Below, one piece after another: positions 40,891 to 52,448 of a stretch of 60,000 nucleotides of DNA (positions are counted from its first letter, which is position 1; every line of letters begins with the position of its first letter). Origin of the DNA: Mesostigma viride. Lineage: Eukaryota > Streptophyta > Mesostigmatophyceae > Mesostigmatales > Mesostigmataceae. The position numbers and the translations under genes were made by a program. The notes beneath the pieces are model-generated. The model saw only the letters and a list, made by a program, of their open reading frames with translations. It made no database searches and was not told where the DNA came from. Location: contig RPFO01000076.1 of NCBI GenBank assembly GCA_009746045.1, forward strand, positions 3,174,420-3,234,419, written 5' to 3'.

Positions 40891-42142
40891 TAATGAAAAG
40901 AGGGCTCTCAGCCGAGGACAAGGAACTGTCCCTCGTGCCTGATGACCACCTTCTTGATCCCCTTGTGTACCGTCGCGTGCCGCGTTTGAATATCCTTGCT
41001 GGGGCGTTAGCTAGACGCTCCAACTACTCTAATTGCGACAATATGATGGTGCAAGAGGGTGCTTTTGCCTCCCCTGCTATAGAACAATGCTTTCACAACA
41101 CACACTTTGCACAGTCTGATGATGAAGCCGCACATGCGGAATTTATTGAGAAAGTTAATACAATTACAACACGTTGATAGTCTCAATATCGATGCACTCC
41201 ATGCTCACGAGCCCGCAGTTAGGCAGCGCTCCATGACATGCTACCGGCCTTGCTCCCAAGGAAAGGGAGAAACACGAAGGCCACTAACGAGAGACTCGAA
41301 GAGACTACACGCTGCGTGAGAGTCCTCTTCGACTATGAACCAAACCATTCGTCATGCCACACGCATGACACACGCCACACTTGTCAGTCCAGCCAGGAAT
41401 GCCAAAACTATCTTGCTGCCTGAACCATGCAAATAGAAACCGCATTCCAGTTGCCGTCCTGGCTTTCTACCACACATGCCAACAAAAGCAGGAAGGCATC
41501 CCGACAAATCTAAATTGCTACCCTGTTGCCGATCTCATCTCCTAGAGGCTCCGGCATTTCTGTCCCTGGGAATGTCCGACATTGAGTCACGTCCAGCAAG
41601 GTCGAAGCATAATATCCTTCAGACAATCTGCACGCTCACACCTTGCGTGTGAGTGGCCCAGCAAACATTGCGTCTAATCGTTCCTTTCTAGAAGAAATCC
41701 CTTTGTAGGGCTGCCAGCGATTTCGCATTCATTCCAGCGATCTGGCTCCGCACCGCAAATTGTCCTTTTCCATTTTCTGTCCAGTCCTCATAACGTTGAC
41801 CCGCTATTCTACACCACAAAGACACCTGGCCTGTCAATAGCCTCGGCGCTGTTGAAGTCCAGCAGTCCAGCTTCAGCTCCAGCTGTCCACTAACACGCGT
41901 ATGATCCTCTCGACGCTGCGCACTTGTGCTGCCGTCCGCTCAAGTCAGTGCTGCGCGCCCAGCTGTGCCTGGCCCGGCGCGCGTGCACGTACACTTTCGT
42001 CCGCTCTTATGCTGCAAGTGCTAGTGTCCCCCCCCGGTCACTAGCCTTTGTCGAAAATGCGTAGAAAACAAATTCCTTGCGCACGTCACCGGTCTTGTGC
42101 ATAGTGGGCGCCGCCCGGATGACATAGCTCGCGTCCGTGACA
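40891..42142 (-). repeat. L segment of LTR, 5' copy
   Basis: 1,252 bp matching 31168-32418. It lacks an R segment on its outer (42143) side and meets unrelated LINE-tail sequence there. On the inner side it leads into the untranslated leader before ORF1 (40890-40745). Confidence 0.88.
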
Positions 42143-42224
42143 TGGCTGTCATCCACCCAGCATGGAATATGTGCTACATGATCTCCCAACGAAGGCATGT
42201 TATAATTTAATTTTCAATGTAATC
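42143..42224 (+). repeat. LINE tail remnant flanking the Gypsy element
   Basis: CCACCCAGCATGGAATATGT and the following CTACATGATCTCCCAACG to TTTAATTTT match the LINE tails at 28230-28300 and 30405-30475. Confidence 0.65.
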
Positions 42225-43028
42225 ATCATGTGTTGTTAGCATCTTGCCACCATTTGCTAGCATGCATTCCAGCGTCATCTTTGCCTGCATGTAAGCTCAT
42301 GGATCACTCAACCTATCCGAGCCTTGCATTAGATGTGCCTCTTTCTTTCAGTATTGCTTGCCGTATGGAATGAAAACCCAGCACCTCGCTTCCCACGAGG
42401 CATGTGCTCAACGCATTGTGAGAGCGGATGATGCTTTGGCTATGGCTGCCTGATTCAGTCATATTAGGTCATCCAGTCATGATGTTTGACGCATGTTTGA
42501 TGCTGTATAGCTTATACAACACCTATTTTCAACGTTTTGACCCTCCAAGCTCATTATGGCCCCGTTTATGGGGCTCGTGTTAATTAATCGTAATTCATTA
42601 ATGGGGCTCGTGTCATTGCGTCATGTTGTGAAAGGCTCTCATATTCCCCACTGTGTTGTACTGCGTTGTGTTTGTGATGCTAATGAAAAATAGCTCCTGT
42701 GGCCCAATGGGCCTGAGTTTTGTTCCGCAGAGCCTGCATATGTTGCCCATAGCTTGTGCAAGAAGCCAGATTTTTTTCATGAACCATTTGTGAATAAGCA
42801 CATGACTTGTGACCTAGGGTCAACAAATCGCGGTCATGGTCAGAACCCCCCGTATTCAAACCAGTGTATCTCTCTAATGAATAAGCATTTTGTAGGTCTG
42901 AGTAGCTCAAAAAATCCTTTGATTTATGGGCTTTCAGGAAAGTATACACATGACTATGAAAAAAAAGTTCCCTAGATGTTATGTTGTGTTCTATAAACAG
43001 CTCACAACGCAATATATCGCGTTCTAAA
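42225..43028. repeat. Direct repeat D, copy 1
   Basis: About 800 bp, repeated at 43999-44769 with scattered changes. It includes an extra TTAATTAATCGTAATTCATT-type piece at 42578-42612. It could be the LTR of a small element, but I see no primer-binding site, polypurine tract or target duplication. Ends near a palindromic AACGCAATATATCGCGTT (43006-43023). Confidence 0.7.
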
Positions 43029-43998
43029 GAAAAAAACATGGGTTAACCCGTGTTTTTTTACAACGCGATACATCGCGTTGTAGGGTTAGAACGCGATGTA
43101 TCGCGTTGTAATCTGACACGTGGCAAACCTATTAAACATGCGATTTTTGGTCTGAAACTTTCAAAATAGGTCAGAAACATCTCATAGAATTCAAGAAAAA
43201 ATCCTGGTATTTTTGGTATTTTTTTTGTGACAGCTGCAAACAAATATGTACCACTGAAATCAGGCATTTTCGCGGGACGAAGGTGAAGACGACGGCGATG
43301 GCGGCAGGTAGATCTCGCCAGTTTTCGCGCGAATTTCAGTGGCTGTTGGGTAGCACGACCATGATGATGCGTTCAAAGGTTGATAATTAGGTTTCTACGA
43401 GTTTGTTGAGGTACTGGGGCAAAGGAAACGTAGTTTTTTCCAGTTTCTCACCCAACTTTCATGCGGAAACCCTGGAAACCGGCACACATATTATTACGTC
43501 AAGACTCGGGTCTGATGCGGCACCATGCTTGGTATTTCCGTGGTGTTTCGACTTCTTAACACATGTTTATTCATTCCGAACGCCCGGACTCTCGGCTAAA
43601 CCGAGATTTGTGCAGACTTTTATTGGGTAGCTCCGGGCATGATGGTGCCTGCAAATAGCGTAAGGCGTGACCGTGGCTATTGCTACGGTATGCTGTATTT
43701 TCCTGGAAATGGCCTCTGCCACCGGCTCAATAGTGCTTGCAGGCGTAAGTATATCGTGTTTCTACCTAGTTTCTGCCAGTTTTCCACTTATTTCTACCGA
43801 CCTCTGCCCAGCCTCTCTAAGACCGCCATCCTACTCGATGTTGCTTGCATGTCAGCCATAGCAGGTTGCAGTTGTGCAGTATTTAGGTGCTGTAAACGTC
43901 GTCAAGCCGTGCATATATCGTGAGGATTGGATGTTGATGGTTTATACTGGGTTGATTGTGCAAGAAGATCAGCTAGGTGCCCATAATCATGGTGTATA
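43029..43998. other. Spacer between direct repeats D
   Basis: About 970 bp with no recognised coding content. It starts with a hairpin (AAAAAACATGGGTTAACCCG and its complement, 43031-43058) and two AACGCGATRYATCGCGTT palindromes (43062-43079, 43090-43107). Confidence 0.55.
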
Positions 43999-44769
43999 AT
44001 CATGTGTTGTTAGCATCTTGCCACCATTTGCTAGCATGCATTCCAGCGTCATCTTTGCCTGCATGTAAGCTCATGGATCACTCAACCTATCCAAGCCTTG
44101 CATTACACGTGCCTCTTTCTTTCAGGATTGCACGCGTTATGGAATGAAAACCCAGCACCTCCGTTCCCACGAGGCATGTGCTCAACACGTTGTGAGAGTG
44201 GATGATGCTTTGGCTATGGCTGCCTGATTCAGTCATATTAGGTCATCCAGTCATGATGTTTGATGCATGTTTGATGCAGTATAACTTATACAACACCTAT
44301 TTTCAACGTTTTGACCCTCCAAGCTCACTATGGCCCCGTTTATGGGGCTCGTGTCGTTGCGTAATGTTGTGAAGGGCTCTCATGTTTCCCACTGCGTTGT
44401 ACTGCGTTGTAATTGTGATGCTAATGAAAAATAGCTCCTGTGGCCCAATGGGCCTGAGTTTTGTTTCACAGAGCCTGCATATGTTGCCCATAGCTCGTGC
44501 AAGAAGCCAGATTTTTTTCATGAACCATTTGTGAATAAGCACATGACTTGTGACCTAGGGTCAAGAAATCGCGGTCATGGTCAGACCCCCCTGTATTCAA
44601 ACCAGTGTATCTCTCTAATGAATAAGCATTTTGTAGGTCTGAGTAGCTCAAAAAATCCTTTGATTTATGGGCTTTCAGGAAAGTATATACATGACCATGA
44701 AAAAAAATTTTCCTTAGGTGCTATACGCGTTCTAAAAAAAGCTTACAACGCGATATATCGCGTTCTAAT
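43999..44769. repeat. Direct repeat D, copy 2
   Basis: About 770 bp, matching 42225-43028. It ends with a perfect palindrome AACGCGATATATCGCGTT at 44747-44764. Confidence 0.7.
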
Positions 44770-45738
44770 TAAAAAAACACACACGTAATTAATGTACACG
44801 CATGATGTCAACGAGACATGCATGCATCCATCTAGCTACACTATATCAAGAAGAGCTACACTATAAATGTTTAGACATCAATTATAGAGACAACAAAAAG
44901 ATGCAGGACAAGGCCAAGTGGGCCAAGGAAGTAGAACACAACGACCCCCCTGCTGTGGGGAAGAAGCGTATTTGCGCCCATGGGAAGCCTGCCAGGCCAT
45001 GGGAAGCATGCATTCCATGTACATTTGTAATCACCACAGGAGATAACATGTGGTACACATGACCTTGCTGGCCCATCATCTAAACTCGTAAATATTGCAT
45101 AGTAGGCAACAGATTATCCCAACTCCCATCTTCACCGACACGAGCAAGTCGGTGACGTGGCCGGTATAAAGAGCTTCCAAGGGTCCACCTCCTCCCCATC
45201 TCCCCATCGGATCTGCCCTACGCTGCTCACCTCTTTGACAGTAGCTGTCCAGTAAAGTGTACTCCAGCGGTACATGAGACCGGAGCACTGCCTGCCGGTA
45301 GCGCTGCAGGGCTGCCCACAGAAACAGGATTAACCCTTAACCATTGCTACGCAGTTTGCTGCTGGCATCCCTACTGCGCCATGGCGCCTCCCCCTAGCCC
45401 AAACACATACTGCGTAGCCCAGGGACCACTGCTGCTATTGTTGTGGGTGCTTGCGGAACGCATGCCCTCATGTCCATAGCGGCAACGGGCCAGGTGGTTG
45501 CATGCCCTCTTATGCCGGCACACGCCTCTCTCCCCACAGCGCCGGTTGCCAGAAGCGCTCCCAATGCGCACTTAGGGTGCTGGGACCACGTGAGGGCATG
45601 CCCTGCCATTATGGGTGCATGGGATGACACTACAGTAGTTGTGGAAGGCTGCCAACACCCCGGGTGGTGCAGCCCCAGCACCGCCCGATCGCCCCCTTGC
45701 ACAATCTACACCGGGTGCTCCCTTCACCCCTGACAAGC
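44770..45738. other. No recognisable gene (3' flank of the transporter)
   Basis: No family motif. Small ORFs at 44802-45062 (plus) and 45371-45702 (minus) are unconvincing. The part next to 45738 would be the 3' untranslated region of the transporter transcript. Confidence 0.45.
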
Positions 45739-46788
45739 TCACACCGTGTGGTCCCCGTTCTTCCCCTTAGGCACCAGCGGCACCATCTCCTCCTCCGCAG
45801 CACTCTTGGCCGGCTTTGGGGGGGGGGCTGCCGCCGCGCCCGCCCCTGTGAGCTGTGCGGGCATGAGGAAGTAGAGCTGGATCGAGATGGCGACGATGCA
45901 GATGGCCACCAGGAGCTGGGGCGTTGGGTGCGTGCCAAACAGCAGGTACGAGAAGAGCATGGTGGAGAGCATCTCCATGGATATCGAGTAGGCCTTGACA
46001 ATGTTGTCCGCAAACTTCATGATCCAGGAGACCAGCAGGCCGGTCAGCGAGAAGTTTGCCAGCACCGCAAACGTCCACCCATTGTAGCCGTCAAAGATGT
46101 GGAAGTTGGTCCAGAAGGAGGGCGAGAGATATCGCCAGGGGTCATTGATGATGAGATGCAGCAGGTTGAAGACGATGCCAAAAGAGTAGAGCTGGATGTT
46201 CTGCCAGTAGATGCTATCGTTGTTCTTTTTCAACAAGTACTCCACGTAGACACTCGCCAGGCTGGAGCAGCACACCGCCAGCAGGCCCAGCACATACCCG
46301 ATCAGCGGGTGCGCGAGCATGGGTTGACCCTGGCACGCCGTCAGCTGGGACGTGAGTGCGGCCAGTGGCAGCAGCAGCAGCGCGAGCCACTGGAAGAAGC
46401 TGAGCCGCCGCTTGAGGAGGAGCATGAAGAAGATGCCCGTGGACACGATCTTGACGTTGTTCAGGATCTGGTACGTAGCCGGGTCGAGGTAGCGCAGAAT
46501 GAGGAAGGAGATGTTGTTCTGGAAGAGGTAGATGAGCGAGGGGACCAGGAAGTGGAGGTAGATCTTCCAGTCCATCGTCATCCGCACGGCGCGGGGATTC
46601 CGGACCAGCGCCCAGAAGAGCAGCGCGGCGCTAATGACGAGCTTCAGAATCTCGGCAAGCAGGGGCACGGTGGATGGGTCGTATAGGTAGGTCCCGTTCA
46701 CTTTGCTGGCCGTGGTGACGATGCCTTGCGACGACGTGAAGCAGGACAAGGCAACCGCAACGATAGCCTTATGGATAACGGATGCCAT
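45739..46788 (-). CDS. Nucleotide-sugar transporter (SLC35A / CMP-sialate transporter-like family)
   Basis: 349 residues in one uninterrupted frame, starting AAAATGGCATCC. Membrane protein with about ten hydrophobic segments that should exchange nucleotide sugars for nucleoside monophosphate across the Golgi or ER membrane. Family marks: FLVPSLIYLFQNNISFLILR (80-99), YQILNNVKIVSTGIFFMLLL (106-125), SSLASVYVEYLLKK (175-188), WQNIQLYSFGIVFNLL (195-210) and WIMKFADNIVKAYSISMEML (255-274). The last corresponds to the highly conserved K-x-A-D-N-I-x-K region. The cytosolic tail (310-349) is Ala/Pro/Lys-rich. Length is normal for the family. No intron and no TE motif; it looks like the only intact host gene here. 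Substrate cannot be told from sequence alone. Confidence 0.92.
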   Translation of the reverse strand: MASVIHKAIVAVALSCFTSSQGIVTTASKVNGTYLYDPSTVPLLAEILKLVISAALLFWALVRNPRAVRMTMDWKIYLHFLVPSLIYLFQNNISFLILRYLDPATYQILNNVKIVSTGIFFMLLLKRRLSFFQWLALLLLPLAALTSQLTACQGQPMLAHPLIGYVLGLLAVCCSSLASVYVEYLLKKNNDSIYWQNIQLYSFGIVFNLLHLIINDPWRYLSPSFWTNFHIFDGYNGWTFAVLANFSLTGLLVSWIMKFADNIVKAYSISMEMLSTMLFSYLLFGTHPTPQLLVAICIVAISIQLYFLMPAQLTGAGAAAAPPPKPAKSAAEEEMVPLVPKGKNGDHTV

Positions 46789-47819
46789 TTTCTGTTCAGA
46801 CGACCTTGCCTCGGCTGATGGTTACAGAAATGTGGACGCAAGGAAATGGGATCTAGCCCAGGCGAAGATACAGGAGTAACCCCCGTAGCCGTTGACGGAA
46901 CATGCTAGCCATGAATGCTGATCCGCTGGTGCAAATCGATCACAGATTCATGAATCAGGGGTTCAGTGGTAATGGCCGTGGCTTTGTGGCAAGAAGTCGA
47001 CGACGTCAACTGCAGTCCCGACCAGTAGCACCACGATATTCTGCGTGGTGGACATTATTCGCTAACGCCACCCACAAAGTTTGTACACCTCGGCTCCTAG
47101 CTTCGTTCAACCAGAGCAAAACTTTCGCACTCGTTCGTTTTTTTGGTCATAGTGGCATTAGCCCAGCGTGTCAAATGGAACTGGTAAAATGAAAGTCACG
47201 AGTGACATGGCAGAGTGCCGACCAGCATACGTATGCGCGCGAATGTTCAAACATACGCGTAGACTGCACGCGGACACCATAGCCCCATATGACTGGCAAC
47301 AGTTGGCTGCTTCAGCGCTACTGTACCCGCGCGTTACTGTACACCCCCCCTTTGACGTTTCAGATTCTCAGGTTTAAGATCACGAGACCCTGGATTTTGA
47401 AATTTCAGGTTTAAGAAGGTTTAAACCGCAGGGCTGGTTTTGGGCAAAACGGTCTTAAAGTTGGTACAAAAAGCTGCCAAGTTCCGGCCAGTGCCCAGTG
47501 TACAGACCACGAGCATCCGTATTTATTTTTTAAAAAATTATATATTTTCCAGATAAATAGGTGTACGTTTATTCCAAATACAAGCTTAAGGGGGGGGGGA
47601 TGCTTCGCATCCCCCCCTAAAAGAAGGCGCAAAGCCGACCGTGACTCTAGTAGTCGAGTTTCGATCCGTCCGCCGACACATGGCAACTCGATTTCAGTCA
47701 ACTGAAGCTTATGAAGGGGGCTGAAAAAAGGAAAAAGTCGGGAGACAAATAACGACACGCTGTGTGGGCCTGAAACACCGCAGTCGGTCCGCCCTCATTC
47801 CCAGTTCCCACCTACCCGG
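46789..47819. other. Upstream flank of the transporter, no recognisable gene
   Basis: The first few hundred bases presumably hold the transporter promoter, but I see no defined element. A G run at about 47591 with flanking inverted CATCCCCCCC (47590-47618) forms a hairpin. No coding family recognised. Confidence 0.45.
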
Positions 47820-49120
47820 AGGGCCATTCGCTGCCGCTTAGTGAGACGCCCCGCCGTAGGCGAGGTCGCAACCCCCCTCCCCCCTCAGCGAGACGTCATA
47901 GTACGCGGATAACAGCGGAATCCCCCGCCCCCCGCGCCCCCCCACCCACCCGGAGGTCCCCCCCACCCCCACCTTCCTCAGCGAGGGCCCTCCATGATGC
48001 ACCGGCGGATCCGTCACCCCCCACCCCCACCCCCCCCCCCCACCGCCACCCACCCGGAGCTCCCCCCCCCCTCTCCCCCCCCCCTCAGCGAGGGCCGGCC
48101 ACGATGCACTGGCGGATCCGTCCCCCGCACCCCCTACCCCGCACCCCCCCACCCACCCGGAGTTCCTCCCCCCCCTCCCCCCCCGAAAATACGAAATCCG
48201 TCAAATTATCCTACCGTCACTATAGAAGGCGACCCGATTTCGGTGATCCGACAGGTGGCAAGTCGCAAAAGATCGACTGCAACTACCCGCCAGTCAAGCT
48301 CGATCGACTCGCTAATGTCAAAATGTCGTCCCCCCCCTCAGCCATGATACGCCCCCGCGCCGACCGACCCGGGAAAAATACGAAGATGTACCCCGCCTGA
48401 GTGAGACGGCGAGGTCACAGTGAGACGGCGCCCCGCCCCAGGCGAGGTCGCAAGGCCCCCCGCCCTCCTCAGCGAGACGCCAGAGTCTGCGCGATCTCCC
48501 CGCTCCCCCGGCCCCGCGCCCCTCCACCCACCCGGAGTTTCCCGCCCCCCCCCCTGCCCCCCCTCCCCCTCAGCCATGATGTGCCCCCCGCCGACCGGCC
48601 CGGGAAAAGTACGAAGATCCGCCACAGGATGCCTCCCCGCCTGAGTGAGACGGCGAGGTCGCAAGGCCCCCCGCTCTTCTCAGCGAGACGCCAGAGTGTG
48701 CGGGATCCCCCGCCCCCCCGCCCAACCACCCACCCGGAGGTTTCCCCCCCGCCCTCCCCCTCAGCCGGCCATGATGCGCCCCCCGCCCCCCTGCGAAAAG
48801 GCGTGGCGCGAAGGACAGGCGTCGACCACGAGGACCCCTGAAAAAGACCGGAAAAGTACGAAGATCCGCCACAGGATGCATCCCCGCCTGAGTGAGACGG
48901 CGAGGTCGCAAGGCCCCCGCGCACCCCCACACGCCACCCAGAGGTCCCCCCCCCCCCCCCCCCCCCCGCACAGTGAGACGGCCCGCCCCAGGCGAGGTCG
49001 CAAGGCCCGCCCCCCCCCCCCCCCACTCCCACCCAGAGTTCCCCCCCCCCCCCCCGCCCCCGCCCCCCCCCGGCCCCCCGCCCCCCTACCCCCCCAGCCC
49101 TCCCCTTTCAAGAACACCTG
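47820..49120. repeat. C-rich degenerate tandem repeat block
   Basis: About 1.3 kb in which the plus strand is dominated by C runs (up to about 19 near 48947-48966). They are interspersed with a recurring unit of the type GAGACGGCGAGGTCGCAAGG, CAGCGAGACGCCAGAGT and ACCCACCCGGAG. At least six degenerate units are visible. Long ORFs here are low-complexity by-products. The minus strand would be strongly G-quadruplex-prone. Confidence 0.8.
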
Positions 49121-49540
49121 CACGGATTGAAGACGGAAAATTTGCGCGTAGTTGGTCGAACTTTCACGTCTTGATCATGACCCAGTTTCGGTGAGCCAAC
49201 CTACGATGATCATCGTAGATTGGTACATGGCTAGCGGCCACGTTGTGGTCTGAGCACGGATTGTGGTGGCCGTATTTAAAAGACGAAAGCCGTCAATCCG
49301 ACCGTCATTCTAATAGTTTCGGTGAGCCTGTTAGAAAGTTTGGTCAGTTTCAAACCGAACGTCTATTGGTCCCTTTCAAGAGCACCTGCACGGATTGAAA
49401 ACGGAAAATTTGCGCGTAGTTGGTCGAAGTATCACGTCTTGATCATGACCCAGTTTCGGTGAGCCGACAGGTGGCAAGTCGTTACAGCTCTACCAACTAC
49501 GCTCCAGTCAAGCTCGACCGAGTCGCTAACGTCAAAATTT
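49104..49540. repeat. Direct repeats around CACCTGCACGGATTGAA
   Basis: A segment of about 95 bp at 49104-49198 recurs at 49371-49462 (TTTCAAGARCACCTGCACGG to CCCAGTTTCGGTGAGCC). The stretch 49456-49540 also resembles 48236-48325 (CCGACAGGTGGCAAGTCG). No coding content recognised. Confidence 0.65.
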
Positions 49541-51249
49541 CGCGAGACGACTTTAAAGCCATTAAAGATTCCAGCGAGTGAACGCCAATCGTATCCCACT
49601 GCATCCATGATCTCCGTTCGCCGCCCAGGATAAGACGGCTTCCGTCTAACCATGCACGAAAGCCCGTACAATCTCCAAATTCCGTCGACTTGCGCCCAAC
49701 GGGAAAAGGCGAAAAGGACACCCGTCGATCACGAGTTGATCACTGAAATGTACGGAATTCCGTAAAAGTCCGTAAAAAGTTACGGCGTACGGGCCACAGG
49801 ATGCCCGATGGTTTTTAATATAGTTAGATAACCAACAAGAACGGGGGCTTCGCCCCCGGGCCCCCGGTAGTAACCAATATTGTGCCTCTTCGGCGTTTGT
49901 GGCCGGTCTCCGGCCGGACCCGTCACCTACTCTACTACAACCGTCTACGGAACCAGTGCACATTTAGGGCCCACTGAACGTGAGCAAATATTCCAGTCCG
50001 GGCGACCAACTTGAGTGAAAATCTGTGAAAATCGTACGCTAGTTCCCGGCCAAACGGAGATTCTAGAGATATTTGCAGAGGTTCCTCATGCAGTTGTAAC
50101 CCACGCCTCCCGAGTAAGAACCAATAGATGATCGGTTTGAAACTGACCAAGGGCTGTTACTGGTCGATACACTAGGTGTTGCTCATCCCTGATCACTGAA
50201 CTCGTATTGTGCCAACCTCGTCGTAGGTTGGTATATGGGCAGCCGCCACGTGCATTTCAGAGCACGGATTCTGTCAACAAACCGTCCGGCACCATGAGTT
50301 TGCATGGAATCGAGGCGTAATCCAGGGGAGCACAGGCTGTGGCCGGCCGTACAGGTTCGGCTGTCTTGCTAGTGGGCGGGCGGTGTGAGCGGGAGTGTAC
50401 GGCTGTGCTGGTACTCGCCGTTGAGGCACAAAAAGCCGTTGAGGCACAGAATCTGCCAAGTAGCGGGGGTTCCGCCACCGATCTTGTACTACAGAAAGCT
50501 CGGACGGTATAGTTGTGTGACCCCACCATCCTGCCCACACCCAACTCAATTCAGCGGCTGAACTCCGCGGTTCAAACACATACACTATCGCCTAATAAAA
50601 ACCCGTGGTCAGTTTCAAACCAATCATTTATTGGTCCCTTACTGGGGGGGTGTAGGTTACAACTGCCAACGTGGGAGCCAAGTGCCAATGCGGTGCTCGT
50701 TTTTGACAAAGACAGGTTTCGACCGGTAATTAACCTTGGGAACAAACATATATAGTATCGCCTAGTATCGCCTAATAACAACCCGTGGTCAGTTTCAAAC
50801 CGATCATTTATTACAGTGGTTCCTTACTGGAGGGGCGTGGGTTACAACTGAATGAGACAGCCTATAACCGGGCAACAACCCCACCACGTTTCTCACGCAC
50901 ATACCGCTTGAATCGGTCGCAACGCCGCAATTCTGTGGTCATTATGCCACGCTACTCGAATACGGACAAGTTTGCGCGACACTTTCGGCAACAGTTTGGG
51001 CAAACAACTTTAGGCACGCCAGCCAAAACGCTGTCGGAGAAGAGTTTGGACGCAATGGTGGCACAAACGAGAAAACTTTGCCGCGCAACCAGTGGACGCA
51101 ACCAAGCCCACGGCACGCATGTAAGGGAACCCCTATGGTCGACCCCCCAATCGCGGTCGCCGCGGAACGCTACTCGCATGCGACAACAGTTTGCTTTTAG
51201 GGTTTGCGCAAACTTTTCGCTGTCTAAAATTATAATATAAAGGGCAATA
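49541..51249. other. No recognisable gene; short repeats
   Basis: Contains a GC hairpin GGGGGCTTCGCCCCC (49842-49856). A repeated stretch CCCGTGGTCAGTTTCAAACC with flanks occurs at 50600-50660 and 50780-50830, with partial matches near 50120 and 49340. The ORF 50785-51240 (151 codons, basic) is not recognised and overlaps the repeat, so I do not call it a gene. Confidence 0.45.
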
Positions 51250-52069
51250 GTTAATCCCTGCTAAGCCTAGGGTATCAAGATGTCAGTGGCTAAAACGGAG
51301 CCTTGCTAGACCACGGAAGCCACTGGACTTCTAAAGGGTTGTCATTGGGCATGTGGGTAAAGATCCTGTTTTTGCCCATGAGGTCATGAAAGATCTCAAG
51401 TGGGCTGGGCTTATCCTGGTCCGCGCCAGGGTCCCAGATTTTGTTTTGTTCATTTGCGACCATCCAATAGCGTCGCATGCCAGAGTTCCATAGGTAAATG
51501 AAGCGTGAGAGAACCCCAGCTTTGTCGAACACTGTGCGCCTATTGAATACCACATCATTTCGCACCGTCCAGATTGTGTATACAACATCCATGTGCGGAG
51601 CCATATCCACGCTTGTTGTGCAAAGGTGAGCTCAAGGCCAGGGGTACCAGTGATGTCAAAGATAATTGAGCGGGTAGACACCGGTATGATAGGCTCAGAC
51701 GTCTAGGCTGCCCATAAACCAATCAACCAGGTCCAAACTCCCTGGAGGTTACACCATAAAAATCGGTGTTCCACCGTTTCATTGGGGTTGGTACATAAAC
51801 ATGTGGCAGGATGTTGAAATCGCCGGTGGAGGATCTCCCCGCCCCGATGGACCGGTGCATCAAGAGGTGTTGAACGTCGGTCGCGCGGCGGTCGACCAGC
51901 GGGTGGTCAGCGGCGAGGGTGATGTTGCGGACCCAGGTGTGGCCAGGCCACTCAGTAGCGCCCCAGCGTGTCCGTCCGGGGTGGAATTGATGGTTTTTAT
52001 GCAAGAGCATTGTGTAGCCCCACTCTGCCGTGTACTCGTAAAGGCCTTTTACAATTCTGCTGTCACCCT
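51250..52069 (-). pseudogene. LINE ORF2 3' end (zf-RVT-like), downstream of the Copia-B insertion
   Basis: On the minus strand, frames within 52010-51290 carry HPGRTRWGATEWPGHTWV, WLRTWMLYTIWTVRNDVVF and RRTVFDKAGVLSRFIYLWN, typical of the region after the RT in plant-type LINEs. Frames shift at least twice. The upstream part of the same LINE lies beyond Copia-B at 59556-60000. ACCCT (52065-52069) is the target duplication. Confidence 0.72.
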
Positions 52070-52448
52070 AGTTAGTCTAAGTCTCCCGCCTGTAGCCTAA
52101 GTGGACACGTGCCAGCACCGCCGGCGCCCAATTGGGTACTGGGACGGTGCTGGACTAGAACAGTCGTGGCATGGACACGTGGCTGTACTCAGTATGTGAT
52201 GAGCCGGTACCTCAGTACCGGGACTGTAGTTGTCATGTTAGGACTGACTAGATCAGGTTGTAACTGATAGGTTAGTCCGTCCAGGATCAGTAAGTTAGTT
52301 TAACTTACGCAAAGTCTGGCCAGCCATCGTTGACGGCTGGCCAGCAGTATATGTGCCACATTATCCTAATGCCAAGGTGTCTCGTCGTTCAAGCACACAC
52401 ACGCCATTTGGCAGTGCCCAAGCATTCCAAGCTTTGTGTTGCATAACT
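52070..52448 (+). repeat. Copia-B 5' LTR
   Basis: 379 bp from AGTTAGTCTAAG to GCATAACT. Offset to the 3' LTR is a constant 7,107 bp with no difference seen. Includes a CTGGCCAGCCATCGTTGACG hairpin with GGCTGGCCAG and a likely TATA-type AGTATATGTG near 52346. Confidence 0.92.

Larger units (their letters stand above)
31024..42142 (-). mobile_element. Gypsy-DNMT: large Ty3/Gypsy element, permuted LTR order
   Basis: Read on the minus strand the order is L (42142-40891), leader, ORF1, ORF2, ORF3, a polypurine tract GAGGGGGGG (about 32572-32564), R (32563-32419), L (32418-31168), R (31168-31024). L is about 1.25 kb. Its two copies differ by one substitution (31262 against the base near 40985) and one C-run indel, so the insertion is young. 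R is 145 bp and identical by eye in both copies. A normal element would read R-L, internal, R-L. The observed L, internal, R-L-R order is that of a two-LTR circle opened at the R/L joint. CATGG flanks both ends. Encoded domains: gag, protease, DNMT, RT, RNase H, integrase, PHD. Confidence 0.85.

Noticed and set aside
42225-44769. LTR retrotransposon made of the D repeats
   Set aside because: No primer-binding site, polypurine tract, target duplication or coding motif was found, so only the repeats are reported.
45664-46686. 340-codon ORF on the plus strand
   Set aside because: It is the antisense of the transporter gene, rich in Glu/Gln/Arg as expected for the mirror of membrane segments. 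No family motif.
47838-49194. Several Gly- or Pro-rich ORFs on both strands
   Set aside because: They arise from C runs in the repeat block and have no complex sequence.
50785-51240. 151-codon basic ORF
   Set aside because: Starts inside a local repeat and has no recognised motif or neighbour support.
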